Positions 28,008-39,445 of a stretch of DNA of 64,000 nt are shown here, piece by piece. Location: the NCBI GenBank assembly GCA_947095585.1, contig OX352765.1, forward strand, positions 93,952,965 through 94,016,964, given 5' to 3'. The position numbers were made by a program, and so were the translations under genes. Position 1 is the stretch's first letter; every line of letters starts with the position of its first letter. The stretch is from Nephrocerus scutellatus (taxonomy: Eukaryota; Arthropoda; Insecta; Diptera; Pipunculidae). Below the pieces are notes generated by a model. The model was not told the origin of the DNA. It worked only from the letters and a program-made list of their open reading frames with translations, and did no database searches.

Positions 28008-29130
28008 CATAGATGAAGTTAGCAGAGCGATAAATCGGCTCAAAAATAATAAGTCCACGGGATCAGATGGGATCCCTGCGGAACTGATTCAAATAGGGGG
28101 CCCCACAATACACCAAGCAATTTATGAACTAATAGTGCAAGTATAGGAAGAAGAAGCGGTGCCAGAAGACTGGCGAAGAGACGTCCCGTGTCCCATACAT
28201 AAGAAAGGAGATATCACAATCTGCAGCAATTATCGTGGTATAACGTTGTTGAGTACCGCGTATAAGATTTTCTCCTCTATCCTTCAAGACAGGATAGCCC
28301 CATATGCTTAAGTCATACCGGTGTGGCTTCATCCCAGGCAAATCAAGAACTGATTTACACCCTTAGGCAGGTGATGGAAAAATGTCTAGAGTTTCAAAAC
28401 TCACTACACCATCTTCTTATAGACTTTTAAGCCACCTATGATGGCATAACCAGAGTAGAACTTTATAAAGCCATGAGAGAATTCGGCATCCCAAATATAT
28501 TGACACCACTATTTAGGTTGACTATGACCAATGTTATAAGCCAAATAAAAATATCCGGATAACTATCAAGCCCATTAAACATCTATAACGAGCTCCAACA
28601 AGAGGATGGACTGGCGTTGGAGAAAGTGATCCGAGACTCTGACGTAACGGCGAGAGAAACAATCCTCTTTAAGTCCATTCAGATACTGGCTTACGCAGAC
28701 GATATTGACATCGTTGGTAGAAACCAAAGGGCTGCAAAAGGAAGCTTTCATCCAGATCGAGCAAGCGGCACGAAATCTGGGGCTGCACATAAATGAGAGC
28801 AAAACAAAGTACATGGTTGCCACGTCTGCGAGTAGAAGATCCAACATTGGTCCCTCAATTCAAATAGTGGAGCGCGAATTTGAAGTAGTGCCATCCTTTA
28901 ACTATCTCGGTTCAACTGGTAGCAGCCGATAACAGCATGGAACCAGAAATACGCGCACGGTTGCTTAAAGCCAACAAAGCCTACTTAAGTCTGTCAAGAG
29001 TCTTCAAATCCAGGAATTTAACCATAACATCCAAGCAGCTGGTATATAAGGCAATGGCCATACCAGTACTTACATATGGATCCGAGACATGGGTGCTTAG
29101 TAAAAAGCATTCTGATTATGATTGGTAAGT
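28008..29130 (+). pseudogene. RTE-like retrotransposon RT (copy D), best preserved
   Basis: On the plus strand the RT begins at DEVSRAINRLKNNKSTGSDG (28013 onward), then IPAELIQIGGPTIHQAIYEL. Next come EDWRRDVPCPIHKKGDIT, NYRGITLLSTAYKIFSSIL, a GFIPGKS block and TLRQVMEKCLEF. VELYKAMREFGIP, LTMTNVISQIKISG, an altered LQQEDGLA block and EKVIRDSDVTARETI follow. The active-site box AYADDIDIVGRN is intact at 28690-28730. Then come IEQAARNLGLHINESKTKY, YLGSTG and, at 28937-29125, AYLSLSRVFKSRNL and YGSETWVLSKKHSDY. Compared with other copies, a piece between LA and EKV is deleted, and there are frameshifts. It is 5'-truncated (no endonuclease) and stops before the 3' UTR. Confidence 0.9.
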
Positions 29131-30935
29131 TGTTGTTGCTATAAATCTATCTTCAAGATTCTAAAACGTTACCATTCAATAAAAATTCATGGATACAAAA
29201 TCTTCCAAAGGAGCAATAATTTAGTTTTACCAAAAAACGAAAAACAAAAACATAAAAGGCAAATCATTGACTGTTCACCTGCTGATTGAGTTGTTAAGAC
29301 CAAACGCGGCGGAATCATTGCCCGTGTTAACTAATTATCCATCCACAACCACCAAAATAAAAAGTTAGGAACCAAATATCACATCAAAGTTAAACTACTT
29401 GCCATCTTAATGACTTAGTACCATGTCAGATGTCAGACGATTGTAAATTCTTGTCTCAGTGTTAGACAGACACTAAAGTGAACGTCAGTGGCGTCGTATA
29501 ATTTTCTTATTATGGCAATAAATAATGTCAACTAAGTGGCAGTGTGTGCGCCGGTAACACGTCTTCGTGAAAATAAGACTTGCCTGCGGGTGGGCTAAGT
29601 CGGTTCAGTTGCAAGCAATGATTTTTCTTCCTGTGGGTTTTTCGTTCGAAAAGCGAGCGTGAAGGTGGTGCGATGCGATGAAGAAGCAGCCGTGTCAGAT
29701 ATCTGCCAGTTGTACCTGAAAGCTTTGCTACTGGCATCAACAACTGGCAGCTGCACTGTAAATGTAGTTGTGGTAGGTAAGGAACTCAATCTTGGAACGG
29801 AGCAATTTACATGTCCCATGATGACGCACCAAAAGCCTTGAACATCGTCCCGACTTACGAAGTGTGATCAGCTGCACTGTGGGTCTCCCTAATTGCATCT
29901 ATAAATTTTCACTTTGTCCAGTGCTTGGGGTGCTTTACATGCCCGTTTCATGTTGTGCTTATCTACAATTTTTTTTTCGCTCGCGACAGTGGCTCAATTA
30001 AATAAACTGTAATTACAAAATACATTGGCGCTGGAGCAGAAGTTAATCACATGGACCGCCGAAGGGCACAATAATTAGCTTATCTTTGGGTTCTATGATG
30101 AGCGCCTGATTGCAGTCTAGCGTCTAGGAGCGGCACAAATTGATCGGGTGCAGGTAATCACTGGTCATTAAGTCTATCGGCGCTGCGGTCGGTCTTAAGT
30201 GCACGACCAGGTTCATATGCGTGCTCAAATCAGGGGATCACATCGATTCGGAAAGCACGTACACGTCCACATTGTGTGAACATTTCACATTTCGTGCTAG
30301 AGGGCTCCTCAGATGCCGGCTAGAGATGGAAACCATGTTCACTGGCGATAATAACTTGAATGAAATGAACGTAAATTATCAGTGGCCTCTTAAGATATGT
30401 ACCACAAAGGCAGCTGTAAGAAACTCTAGTAGATATGGGAGTTCTATGCAAATCATGGGGCAATTTGCCTTCAAATTGATCGAAATTATCCACTAGGATA
30501 GATAGGTACAGACATCAGAATTGCCGATGCCATAGATAATATCACAATATATGGATAACTAGATATGTTATCGGCCTAATTGGTGTTTCATCGTCAAAGC
30601 TGATACTCTACTTTGAGTCAGTAAGTAGGTTAGTTCCACTCATATGTCATCTGAAGGAATTAAAAATTGGTTATCCTTTATGTCCACCCTGTAACGAAGT
30701 TTTTGTAATCCAATAAAATTAACTACGTCACAAACCTTAAACCTAGTAAATTGTGACCTGATCGACGGTCCCTCCGTGGCACAAATTCATATCGATATTT
30801 CCCTTTATAATAATACTGCCATAATTACAAATGCACAAGCAGGAATAGCTAATAACAACTGTACTTTTTTAACTAAGCCAGCATATATAATTCACAGACG
30901 GTCTGTTATAATTAACACACTGGCAACAGACGAGA
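29131..30935. other. Unassigned unique DNA
   Basis: No recognised gene. A 91-residue plus frame at 30221-30496 and overlapping frames on both strands at 29528-29841 lack known domains. Nothing else supported. Confidence 0.45.
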
Positions 30936-31150
30936 GACATTTACTTAGTGGGGGATCCACAAACAGTTTTCAACGTTAAGATACTATCTGACGAGCCATC
31001 AAATCAGGACATACAAACAAACGAAATCATACAATCAAATAACTCAAAGAAGTCATTCGGAGGGGACGGAATCTCTAACTTTATGTTAAAAAGATTTCCA
31101 CAAACAGCTCTTCTAGTTCTAAGAGTCATCTTTAACAACTGTCTATAATT
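30936..31150 (+). pseudogene. Non-LTR RT fragment of jockey/CR1 type
   Basis: The plus frame 30948-31148 ends ...KKSFGGDGISNFMLKR, then FPQTALLVLRVIFNNCL and a stop. The pattern KS.G.DGI.N..LK..P..A...L..IFN.CL is the start of many jockey/CR1-type reverse transcriptases. The rest of the RT is absent. Upstream text (30770-30940) may be linker but is not recognisable. Confidence 0.65.
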
Positions 31151-31407
31151 CATCAGGAATTCGACGATTTATTGAGAGACCAACCTTTTACGATACTGCC
31201 GTACGACCACCACCGACGAGGCTGATAGCATCGGCATTACAACTATAACTTTAACCATAACCACCATGGACAATCAGCCGTAAGGAATATAATGAAGTCA
31301 TAATTATAAGTTAACTTCACACATAATCATTTATTATAGGCAAGTGAGTATCCGTCAAAAATTACGGCATCTTTTTTCTACCACCTAACCATTTCACTAT
31401 TTTTCAT

Positions 31408-31680
31408 CGGAGCACCAAACGAACATATGGTGTGAATATGAACCAAATCCAAACACACATTTTCGTAAATATCTTGACTCCAGCGCCATCTAACGGGTCA
31501 AAAAATCTTAAACTTATCCGAGCACCAAACGAACATATGGTGTGAATATGAACTAAACCCAACCAGAAACACAAATGTTCGTAAATATCTTGACTTCAGC
31601 GCCACCTAACGGGTCGAAAAAAGACAAAGACAAAAAAAAAACCTAAACTTATGGGAGCATATGGTGTGAATATGGATTCG
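31408..31680. repeat. 110-bp tandem duplication with a third partial unit
   Basis: The unit starting AGCACCAAACGAACATATGG at 31411 recurs at 31521, exactly 110 bp later. Both contain GTGTGAATATGAAC, CGTAAATATCTTGACT and a CGCCAYCTAACGGGTC block. A shorter third match (GGAGCATATGGTGTGAATATG) starts at about 31646. Not coding. Confidence 0.85.
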
Positions 31681-32840
31681 ATACGTCCAATGGCTTAGGC
31701 GGGATGAGGCGACATAAAAGTGTTATATTCATACAGACAAGCAAGCAACGGAAATTATGTTATTAGGCGATTATCATAAGACAAGGCCCAGTCGGCGACT
31801 CAGCGCACTTAAAGTTAAGCATAAAGAATAAGAATTCTTTTTAGTTTTCTATCGGAAACTTCTCTTTATGGGAATGGGAACACCGAACGGAACAACCCTT
31901 TTTTTGCCTTTTCATAGAACCGATGCATTGCCCGCCGTCTTCTTTCGTTTACTCAATACTTTGATCCTTTATAGTCAACCGCACTAAACTTTTTTTACCC
32001 CGAGCAAAACAAACTCTAGCTACTCCGCTGTACTAAGCGTCTCATTCTTTGCAGCAGACCAACTACATAGGTAATTAGAAGTAACTTAATCTATTGATTA
32101 TTATTGCATTGTGTGAATTTAAACCAAATAAACGAGAACAATTTAATAACAATTAATGGCAAATAAAATCCGACAGCTGACCTCAATAACAATTAACAGA
32201 CAAAGAGACATTTTGCTGCTTTTTATTGTTCAACAAATTCCACGGTTTGTTGAGCCGTGATTTTCCACCCCAACCATCACCGCCCTGCCCCACCTTCTAT
32301 TCGTTGATATGCTGAGACGTTTTCTGGGAACCAATTAAAATGCATTTTCGCTTTCGATCTGTTGAGTTGATGAGCGGCCATCGTCGCGTAGCGCACGCAC
32401 ACTCTCTCATGAGATTATTACATAAAAGAATTTGAACTCCCCCCTTAGCTGAGATGAGCAATAATCACAACCACTGTTAGGCTATCAGTGATCAGTTCGG
32501 TTGTTTCAGAGTCACACTGGCGCGATGACAAGAAAGCAAGGCGGCAACTTGGCTCGACCGCTCTGCGGTACACTTTGATCGTTAATAATAATAATTGAGG
32601 GAGAAGATGCATGTGGTGTTGAGGTGCAGAATACAGATACAGATGATGCTGTAGATAGATGCAGCTGTCAATTTTATGATTAGAACTAATTGTGACTTTT
32701 GCACTTTCGTTACTAATAAACAGAGGAAAACTCAAAAGGTTTGCTTTGCTCTCAAAATCGTAATTGCTTTGAGTGATTGTAATAGGTATTGACAGTAACT
32801 GTTTGGTAGATTGTCAATAAGAAAGAAAAACTAGATAAAT
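31681..32840. other. Unassigned unique DNA
   Basis: AT-rich, no gene recognised. A 96-residue minus frame at 32735-32445 has no known domain. Confidence 0.45.
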
Positions 32841-33003
32841 TAAGCAAACTGCAAGGATCAGCTAGTCTTTGTATGAGTGGAGCGGTTCGTACAACCCCCT
32901 CCGCCCCACTGGACATTCTGTTCGACCTTACACCTATCGACACTTTCAGCAGGCAACTAGCTGTTAGCTCGGCTATTCGCCTCAAGGCTATTTTCTCAGT
33001 GGA
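32841..33003 (+). pseudogene. LOA-like post-RT fragment
   Basis: The plus strand at 32840-32990 reads AKLQGSASLCMSGAVRTTPS, then APLDILFDLTPIDTFSRQLA. This aligns closely with IVQRSACLSMSGA...ALDILFNLTPLDIFSRQVAA at 13640-13770, so it is a short piece of the same LOA/R1-like family. Confidence 0.75.
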
Positions 33004-33012
33004 CTAGAAATG

Positions 33013-33125
33013 AAATCGGTTCAGTATACTCAGTACACCCAGTACACACAGTCAGTACACCCAGTTCACCCAGTACACCCCGAGTACACCCAGTGAATAT
33101 ACTGAGTTTACTGAGTATACTGGCG
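33013..33125. repeat. CAGTACACC minisatellite
   Basis: Irregular 8-11 bp units of the CAGTACACC type (CAGTACACCCAGTACAC, then CCCAGTTCACC, then CCGAGTACACC) followed by a short stretch in the complementary sense (ACTGAGTTTACTGAGTATAC), so the strand could fold back on itself. Confidence 0.75.
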
Positions 33126-34889
33126 TTTAGAAAACTCTCTTTACACTCGTTCCCCCTTAAGAAACTCACGGTAAAAATCACGCTTGCAGAATCCGTCCCC
33201 AGAATTAGAAATATACACGAAATTCGGAAACAAAAACAAAATTTTAACTACATACTCCCCCCCCCTCTCAGTCGATAATAAAATAAAAATGATAAATTTT
33301 TACCAATAATTATACCTCTTCTGGTAATAGATACATATATCACTTTTCAATATTTATTTACTCTATTAGATGGCAAAAGAGACCGAATATCGACATCAAA
33401 GGCCCACACAACACGCAACAAAGTACATACCTAATCGTTTATGCCGCAACATTTGTCACGCACGCCGAACTCTGCCAGCTAGCGGCACACATTGATCTAT
33501 TTATTCCACTCATTGGATTGCATCGCACCGCATCTAAATCAAAATAAATGCGGAGCACGATATAACTTTGTTCAACGCATCAATCAAGAATGATGCAACC
33601 TAAACATACACACAGCACACAGCTCCCAATCCCATTTCTATTCATTCATTCATTCATTCATCGCGAATTGCAAATTATTTAACGCGACGCGCACTGCACG
33701 TCTTTGCCTGAAGCCGCGACAGAATGAATAAAGACCGCGTGTGTCGCGCTCTAGTAACAAGGAAGCAGGCAGCGAACTGCGAGTGGCAAATGGACTATTG
33801 CCAGGCCGGCCATCTGATTGTGTCCAGTATGTGGTGCACGACGACGACGACGACGACAGAGCGCTACGCTTTGTCTCTCCCTTTTGATTAAATCGGCGCA
33901 CAACGCAGCGTCCGCGATTCATCCAAGTGCACGTACAAGCGGACGAACACTTACGGAATTTCAATCATCATTTTCCTTTTAGAGCACTCGTTGATCCGTG
34001 CACACCGCCGCGTCGCCATCTACTCTGCGAATCGCCGCCATCGCATCTTTATTTTCCTGACCTACTCGTAGTCCGTCAAAGCGCGAACTAGAGATCAGTA
34101 ATCGTGGAATGGATGTAGCAGCGTCTTAGGTGACGATGGCCCGAGCATAATAATGCTCGTTGTTGTGCTTGAAAGTGACAGTCTTTGGCGGTTTTTTTTA
34201 CCAACTTGGCTGGCACTGGGTCGTCTGCGATAACGATCACGTTTCGTCACATCGCGAACATTACTTTTCGATTATTGAGACTCATTACCTTTGAGTTTTG
34301 TGGTTTTATTGCTCCACTTTGTTTGTTTGTTGTAAAGATGGGAGCTGGAGGTCTCTTGACAGAACAGATCGAATTTCAGAGATAGTCTCGACAATTTATT
34401 GCATAAACTTGTCCGTACTGATTAGCTAACATTCAAGTGAAGAGGTGAGAGGTAAGAGAATGTTTGCAACTCTACTGAGAATCGATATGTATTGGGACTT
34501 AAGTTACTGTTTATCGCTCAAAACCCATTTACTGTTGATATTTCAAAAAATTCTCTACGTAGATTTAGGAACTTCCGGCTGAATCGGTCCTTACAACATT
34601 AAGCCCTTTGTTCCTCCTTATCTCAGCAATAAGATATCATTTGCCCCGACCTCTATTTTCAATAAGTTTTTAAATCCTAATCCTCGCTTTTTATTCACTA
34701 AATACCTATAGGAAATGAAATACGAACTCCAATTTTTATTGTGCAACTTCTGTACGTACGTTGAGAGTAAACTTTCGAGGGTCACATCGTTTCGGAGAAT
34801 TGGAATATATGGTTTGGCTCAGCAACAATGTTGAAATGGAACGCAACGTTTTGCAACTGTTGGTGGGCAAAATTGCTTTCTAACTTCTC
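33126..34889. other. Unassigned unique DNA
   Basis: Contains CATT repeats at 33641-33660 and a GAC run at 33839-33856, which opens a long minus frame (33964-33650) with a Ser run. No domain recognised. Possibly intronic or intergenic host DNA. Confidence 0.4.
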
Positions 34890-35300
34890 CGGTACTATGG
34901 TTTGAATGCCATACAGGCCTATCTGAAAGATGCTAATCGAGTCAGGATGTCTGCATGACTTTGACAGATTAAATTCATTCGAGAAGACACGTGCACCGAC
35001 TCCACATCCTTCATCTTGGAGTGCAGTGCAGATTGTCAGTTCAAAATGCCTCTTTACTTAACCGTCCTTTCAGTTTCCTCTAATTAAAAACTCGGTACCA
35101 AAGATGGAATTGAAGCATATTTTTGGGATATAGTAGTCGGTAGAAAATGGTATCATACCGCAGTATGTTGCAGTGCTCCTATGTATGCCAACAGCTGTAG
35201 GTCGTGCTAGTCTTTTGATCATCGCTGGACACCAGACTTCGCTCTATAAGTAAGAATAGACGAGGGTGCTTTCGAGGGCTCGACCAACCAATGAATAAGG
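34890..35300 (-). pseudogene. LOA-like fragment (post-RT region), minus strand
   Basis: The plus-strand text at 34995-35170 (CCACATCCTTCATCTTGGAG, a later TTTCCTCTA, TTTTGGGAT, then CGCAGTATG) runs in the same order as 4950-5080 in the LOA-like fragment at 4870-5600. At 35220-35260 the minus strand reads SILTYRAKSGVQR, aligning with CCVLYALVWWPA of the copy at 1-1985. Heavily decayed. Confidence 0.6.
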
Positions 35301-35319
35301 GCCATGCTTGAAAGTCGAG

Positions 35320-36404
35320 TCATTACTTCCTCCTCAGGAGGAGTGTCTGTGACTGTGACTACAGCTAAGGGCTGCCCGCAAAGTGGCGTCATCACCACCT
35401 TCAATGGTCACTCATCATAGACAACCTTCTAGCCGATCTGGTAAGCACAGCACGACCATAACAAATGTCAGTGCGTTACTTTACGTCTTAGAATGGTGCA
35501 GTAGAGAAGGGCAATCCTTGCAAAACAGTTCTAGTGCCTTTCACGAAACGAAAGGCACTACCTTAAAGTATTCTAGTGAGGTTTAATATCTCGGAGTCAT
35601 CCTTCGTAAACGACTTACCTGGAATTTTTATATCGAGTCCGCAATTGAACGTGCAACTAGAATATGGGTGACTACGTGGGACACCTGAAAATTCTTGACT
35701 CAATCCGAAAGAGACATGTTTTGTACTATCCCGGATGCCATGACCAGGGAGTTCCGTTTCCTGAACCGGAAAATTCTTGACTCAATCCGAAAGAGACATG
35801 TTTTGTACTATCCCGGATGCCATGACCAGGGAGTTCCGTTTCGGCAGGTTATTTGAGGTAAAAATATTGGACCCAGATCTGGTCTTATGGTGCTGTAGCG
35901 CTGGACAATAGAGGTCTGGTCTGGTACACAGAAAGATCAAAGATGGATTCTGGAGTGGGAGCTGAGGTATTCGGACTCAACACCAAAGTCTCAACACCAA
36001 TGGGTATGAGTCCCACTGTTTTCCAGCCTGAACTCCATGCCATTGAGGTCTGCGCTATAATAAACCTTAGTAAGGGTATTATAGGCACTACGATTTATAT
36101 CTTTTCAGATAGTCAGGCAGCACTGAAAGCGCTATCGTCCAGCAAAATTTACTCTAAATCAGGGCAGGGCTGAACAGGGTAAATTCGGTTGGGTTCCTGG
36201 TCACCAGGGTGTTGCAGGCAACGAACATACAGATGAACAGGCCAGGGCTAGTTCAGAATCTGCGCCGTTATTAGGACCGAAACATTACTGTAGTATCAGC
36301 TGGGCTACCACCACACCGATGACTAATAAATGGGAAAGTAAACTTAGTCTGGCCCACTGGGATAATATCCCAGCGCTCAGACAATCCAAACGGTGAATCA
36401 GGCC
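35320..36404 (+). pseudogene. LOA-like fragment, plus strand: RT end and RNase H
   Basis: In shifting plus frames: AKGCPQSGVI (about 35365), a SREGQSLQNSSSAFHETKG stretch, YLGVILRKRLTW (about 35588-35625) and ESAIERATR. A tandem 82-bp duplication follows (35687-35842). RNase H then begins YTERSKMDSGVGAEVF (family: YTDGSK, so the first catalytic Asp is Glu). It continues with LHAIEVCAII (Glu kept), IYIFSDSQAALKALSS (second Asp kept, 36090-36140), a GSWSPG-like remnant of the VPGHQG loop and a TDEQARASSESAPLLGPKHY strip. Frameshifts and the altered Asp mark it as dead. Confidence 0.85.
35687..35842. repeat. Exact tandem duplication (74 of 82 bp identical)
   Basis: Positions 35687-35760 recur without a mismatch at 35769-35842 (offset 82 bp). 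The 8 intervening bases are CTGAACCG. Perfect identity inside an otherwise badly decayed element means the duplication is recent, or an assembly artefact. Confidence 0.95.
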
Positions 36405-36795
36405 CTCAGTTAATTGCCCAAGATCCAATTTTGCCCAAGGCCATTTCCATGATAGGAGCTGTCCTAATACAAGGATCACCACGTCATCAACATAAGCAAC
36501 TAGCCGTACCTTCTTCAGCCCGGTTTAGCGGGAATTATTCTGCGATATTCAGGGAGACGATGATGAAAGCAATGCTTTGGGAACAAATCAACTCCTGACT
36601 GCATAAATTCATCCTGAGCTGCCCCAAATCAAACACCATTGAAAGCCCCTTCAACATCAAGAAAGGTGGCTAGCGTATACTGTTTGTCGAGTGTCGAGTG
36701 TTGAATTGCTCTCCTAACTCATGGAGGCCCACTTCTGTGGACCTACCATCGAGGTATGCGTTTCTTACAATAGACCAAGGATAGTCAACTCAGCA
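36405..36795 (-). pseudogene. LOA-like RT fragment, minus strand
   Basis: The minus strand shows LATFLDVEGAFNGV (about 36680-36640), then after a gap VRLVAYVDDVVILVLGQLL (about 36515-36455) with active-site box YVDD. The text abuts the plus-strand RNase H fragment at about 36404, giving a tail-to-tail arrangement of two pieces of the same family. Confidence 0.75.
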
Positions 36796-39125
36796 ATAGG
36801 TTTAACAGACCTGGATCTGCTACAAAAAATAACAACAACTGTGTGCTGCACTGTTCGCTGCGCTGTTTTCTGTCCTCTGTTATCACCATAATGACTGTGT
36901 GTTATGTGCTGCGATGTTTTGTACGTACTATGGCTGCCCATAGGAAAGACTAAGACTATTTGCTTAGTTCTTATTTCTCTATTGTTATAAGCTATAGTAC
37001 TACTCCACCACGCGATGGTAAGAGAGAGGCATGGTTTCATGTGTTCGGGCAGTAAAGCTCCCGGGAACATCTAGTCACTAATATTTTCTGAAACAACAGC
37101 TGATTTGGTGCTTCGATAAATGATAGAATTGCCTTGCATCTCAATTTAGATATCGAGCAACCCTCGTACTGATGCGTTTCCCTGTCTGTTGATGGTAAAG
37201 CAGGGTACAAAAAGAGGCATAACCTAATGTTGCCTTACTATTACCAGACTTACGAAATCATTTGGCTTAAATAAATTGACAAATAGAGGATATTGTTTTA
37301 TTGATCAATCAATGATCGCTCTACAAAGTTGACATTTTACCATAGCATAGCGCATTGAGGAAGCTCGCTCTCACTTTTGTTCGCTTTTATGATGATGACG
37401 ATAAAAGTTGCGGTATGTGGCTGTAATGCACAACACTCAGCACTAATAATGCATTCCAGGCATTGCACAGAAGTAATTGGTTTCATCTCATTTTGTCGCC
37501 TGCCTGCAGCTGGCATTATATGTTCCTTACGTAACACGTCATACTAATTGTCTCAATTGCGACAATTGATCTCGCTGACGATGGCTGCATGTCGGTCTTT
37601 TTTCAGTCGGCAACCGCAGACTGCCAGATACTCGCGTTATGAACGATTGCCCCATTTACCCACAAATTTTCGATTTATGATTGCATTGTTTATGGCTGGG
37701 TCTGTGTGTGTGTGTAGACACGAATTAACGAATGTAACGAAGAGGAATCTATCAGGCGCATTCTTTTGGATGTCTTCAGTCCTTTAATGTATAGTCACAA
37801 TTTTGATCCTGATGATAATACATCATTCGTGGATGTCCTTGATGTATGGTTTTACTCTATTTGCCATTCTATTCACTAAGCTACTCAGTAACAAAACAAA
37901 GGATATCTCGAAGAAGAAAAAATGAATAACCGTTTCAATGCCATAACCCAAGGAAAGAAAATGCCTTTCTATAACTCAGATTATGATCCATTTCCAGGTT
38001 GCGCACTCCATTCAATTCATACAAACACACACATACTGTCTACGCCTTAGTCAACACGATACACAAAAGAACGATTGCTTCCTGGTGCCTACTTGAACAT
38101 CTCTTATCTTCTCGCAAGAAATCTCTAACATCCTCGGTCTGGAATCTAAAGAGTAATGTCAGCAATGAAACAGATTTCACCTACGAATACTCTCGCGTAC
38201 TCGCACAAAAGCGAAGACATCCTGAATGCCCCATCTTCGTCATCTGCCCGGCACGAACAGAAAACCATAAATGCAAAGCGCACAAAACTTTATATGAATC
38301 GCCATCATAAATCTGCAGACGCAGCGTGCGGCCTTAGGTGAGATCCAAAAACGCTTGCCTTGCCATCAAATAGAAGAATGAAGCGTGAATAGAAAGTACA
38401 TAGTGTGTCTCGCTTGGGCTATTCATTTGGGTCGGACTTTACTCCTTGCTGGGCAAAGGCAAGCGCAAACGTCTTCCTGATGTCTGATGCCTGTGGCGCA
38501 AACATGCAAAGAAGAGCAATATCTTGATTCTCGATGTCTGGAAATTCCTTTAGCTGTGATTTGTTCAAACTGAATGAAATCTTGATTGGAATAAGTTTCC
38601 TTCTTTTTTCTCCGATTTTCCTGATTAACGTTCCAATGAACTCGAATGAATCTCTGACATTCAATGAATTGTTACTATGCCTGCGCTGTAGGAAGCGAGT
38701 TAGCACATGAGCTGACACAGTAAACAGATTTTGATAATTCACCTTTGGTCTAATGTTGTTCGGAGGGATGAAGGAGGGTATTTCGTTTGTAGCTCGATGT
38801 TTCATTCTGTCTGCCCGTTTGTCTGTCTTTATGTTTGGTATGTATTGATATCATCTCTACATTCTATAAATTATTTGCAGAAATTTGGAGCAGTAGAGAT
38901 GATAAGCAGATAGAAGCTTACATCGTTGCCAATAAAAGGTGCTCGAGATGCTTTGAGAATGAAGTTTACTGTACTTGGGCCTACGAATTGTTGGTAATAG
39001 TCGATAAACCGTTTGATCGTTTACTGTTTACCAAATTTCTTCTTTTAAAGAAAGATGATTGATAATCGATATCGCATTTATGGAAGAACAAACGTTCAAA
39101 CCACTCAAGCCTTTTGAGCTTGCCA
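36796..39125. other. Unassigned unique DNA with one 128-residue minus frame
   Basis: A minus frame at 38805-38419 is open for 128 codons with a protein-like composition (contains SLNVRDSFEFIGTL and IPIKISFSLNKSQL). I do not recognise a family, see no splice signals that would settle it, and chance cannot be ruled out. The rest holds a TG run at 37702-37714 and no recognised gene. Confidence 0.3.
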
Positions 39126-39129
39126 CTCA

Positions 39130-39445
39130 CTTCAAAGGATTACATTTCCATAGGCTATGATGTGACTTTGCTTGGCTCTCATTTATGTCCAGCCCCAGAT
39201 CTTGATCTGGGTGAGAGATTCTTGGGTTTCTAACAATGAGACTAACATCGTCTGGGTGAGCTAGTATCTCGATAGACTTAAGGCCAAATTCTTTTAATGC
39301 TTAATAAAGTTCTACTCTAGCTATACTATCGTATGCAACTTTAAAGTCGATAGACTTTAATGTAATGAGATTTGGGACAAATTTTTTCATTGCCATCCTT
39401 AGGGTGAACATCTGATCTAGTGTTGAGGCATGAATATGTCAGGCC
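39130..39445 (-). pseudogene. RTE-like RT fragment (copy E)
   Basis: On the plus strand, ggctctcatttatgtccagc at 39174 matches gctctcatttatgtacagcc of copy K (61502). A second stretch, aaagttctactctagctata at 39306, matches the corresponding text of copies I and K at 56658 and 61727. The copy runs on to a remnant of the block that in copy I reads TLRQGMEKC. It is divergent, so probably an older subfamily. Confidence 0.7.

Noticed and set aside
33650..33964. 104-residue minus frame with a Ser run
   Set aside because: The Ser run comes from a GAC trinucleotide repeat; no other support.
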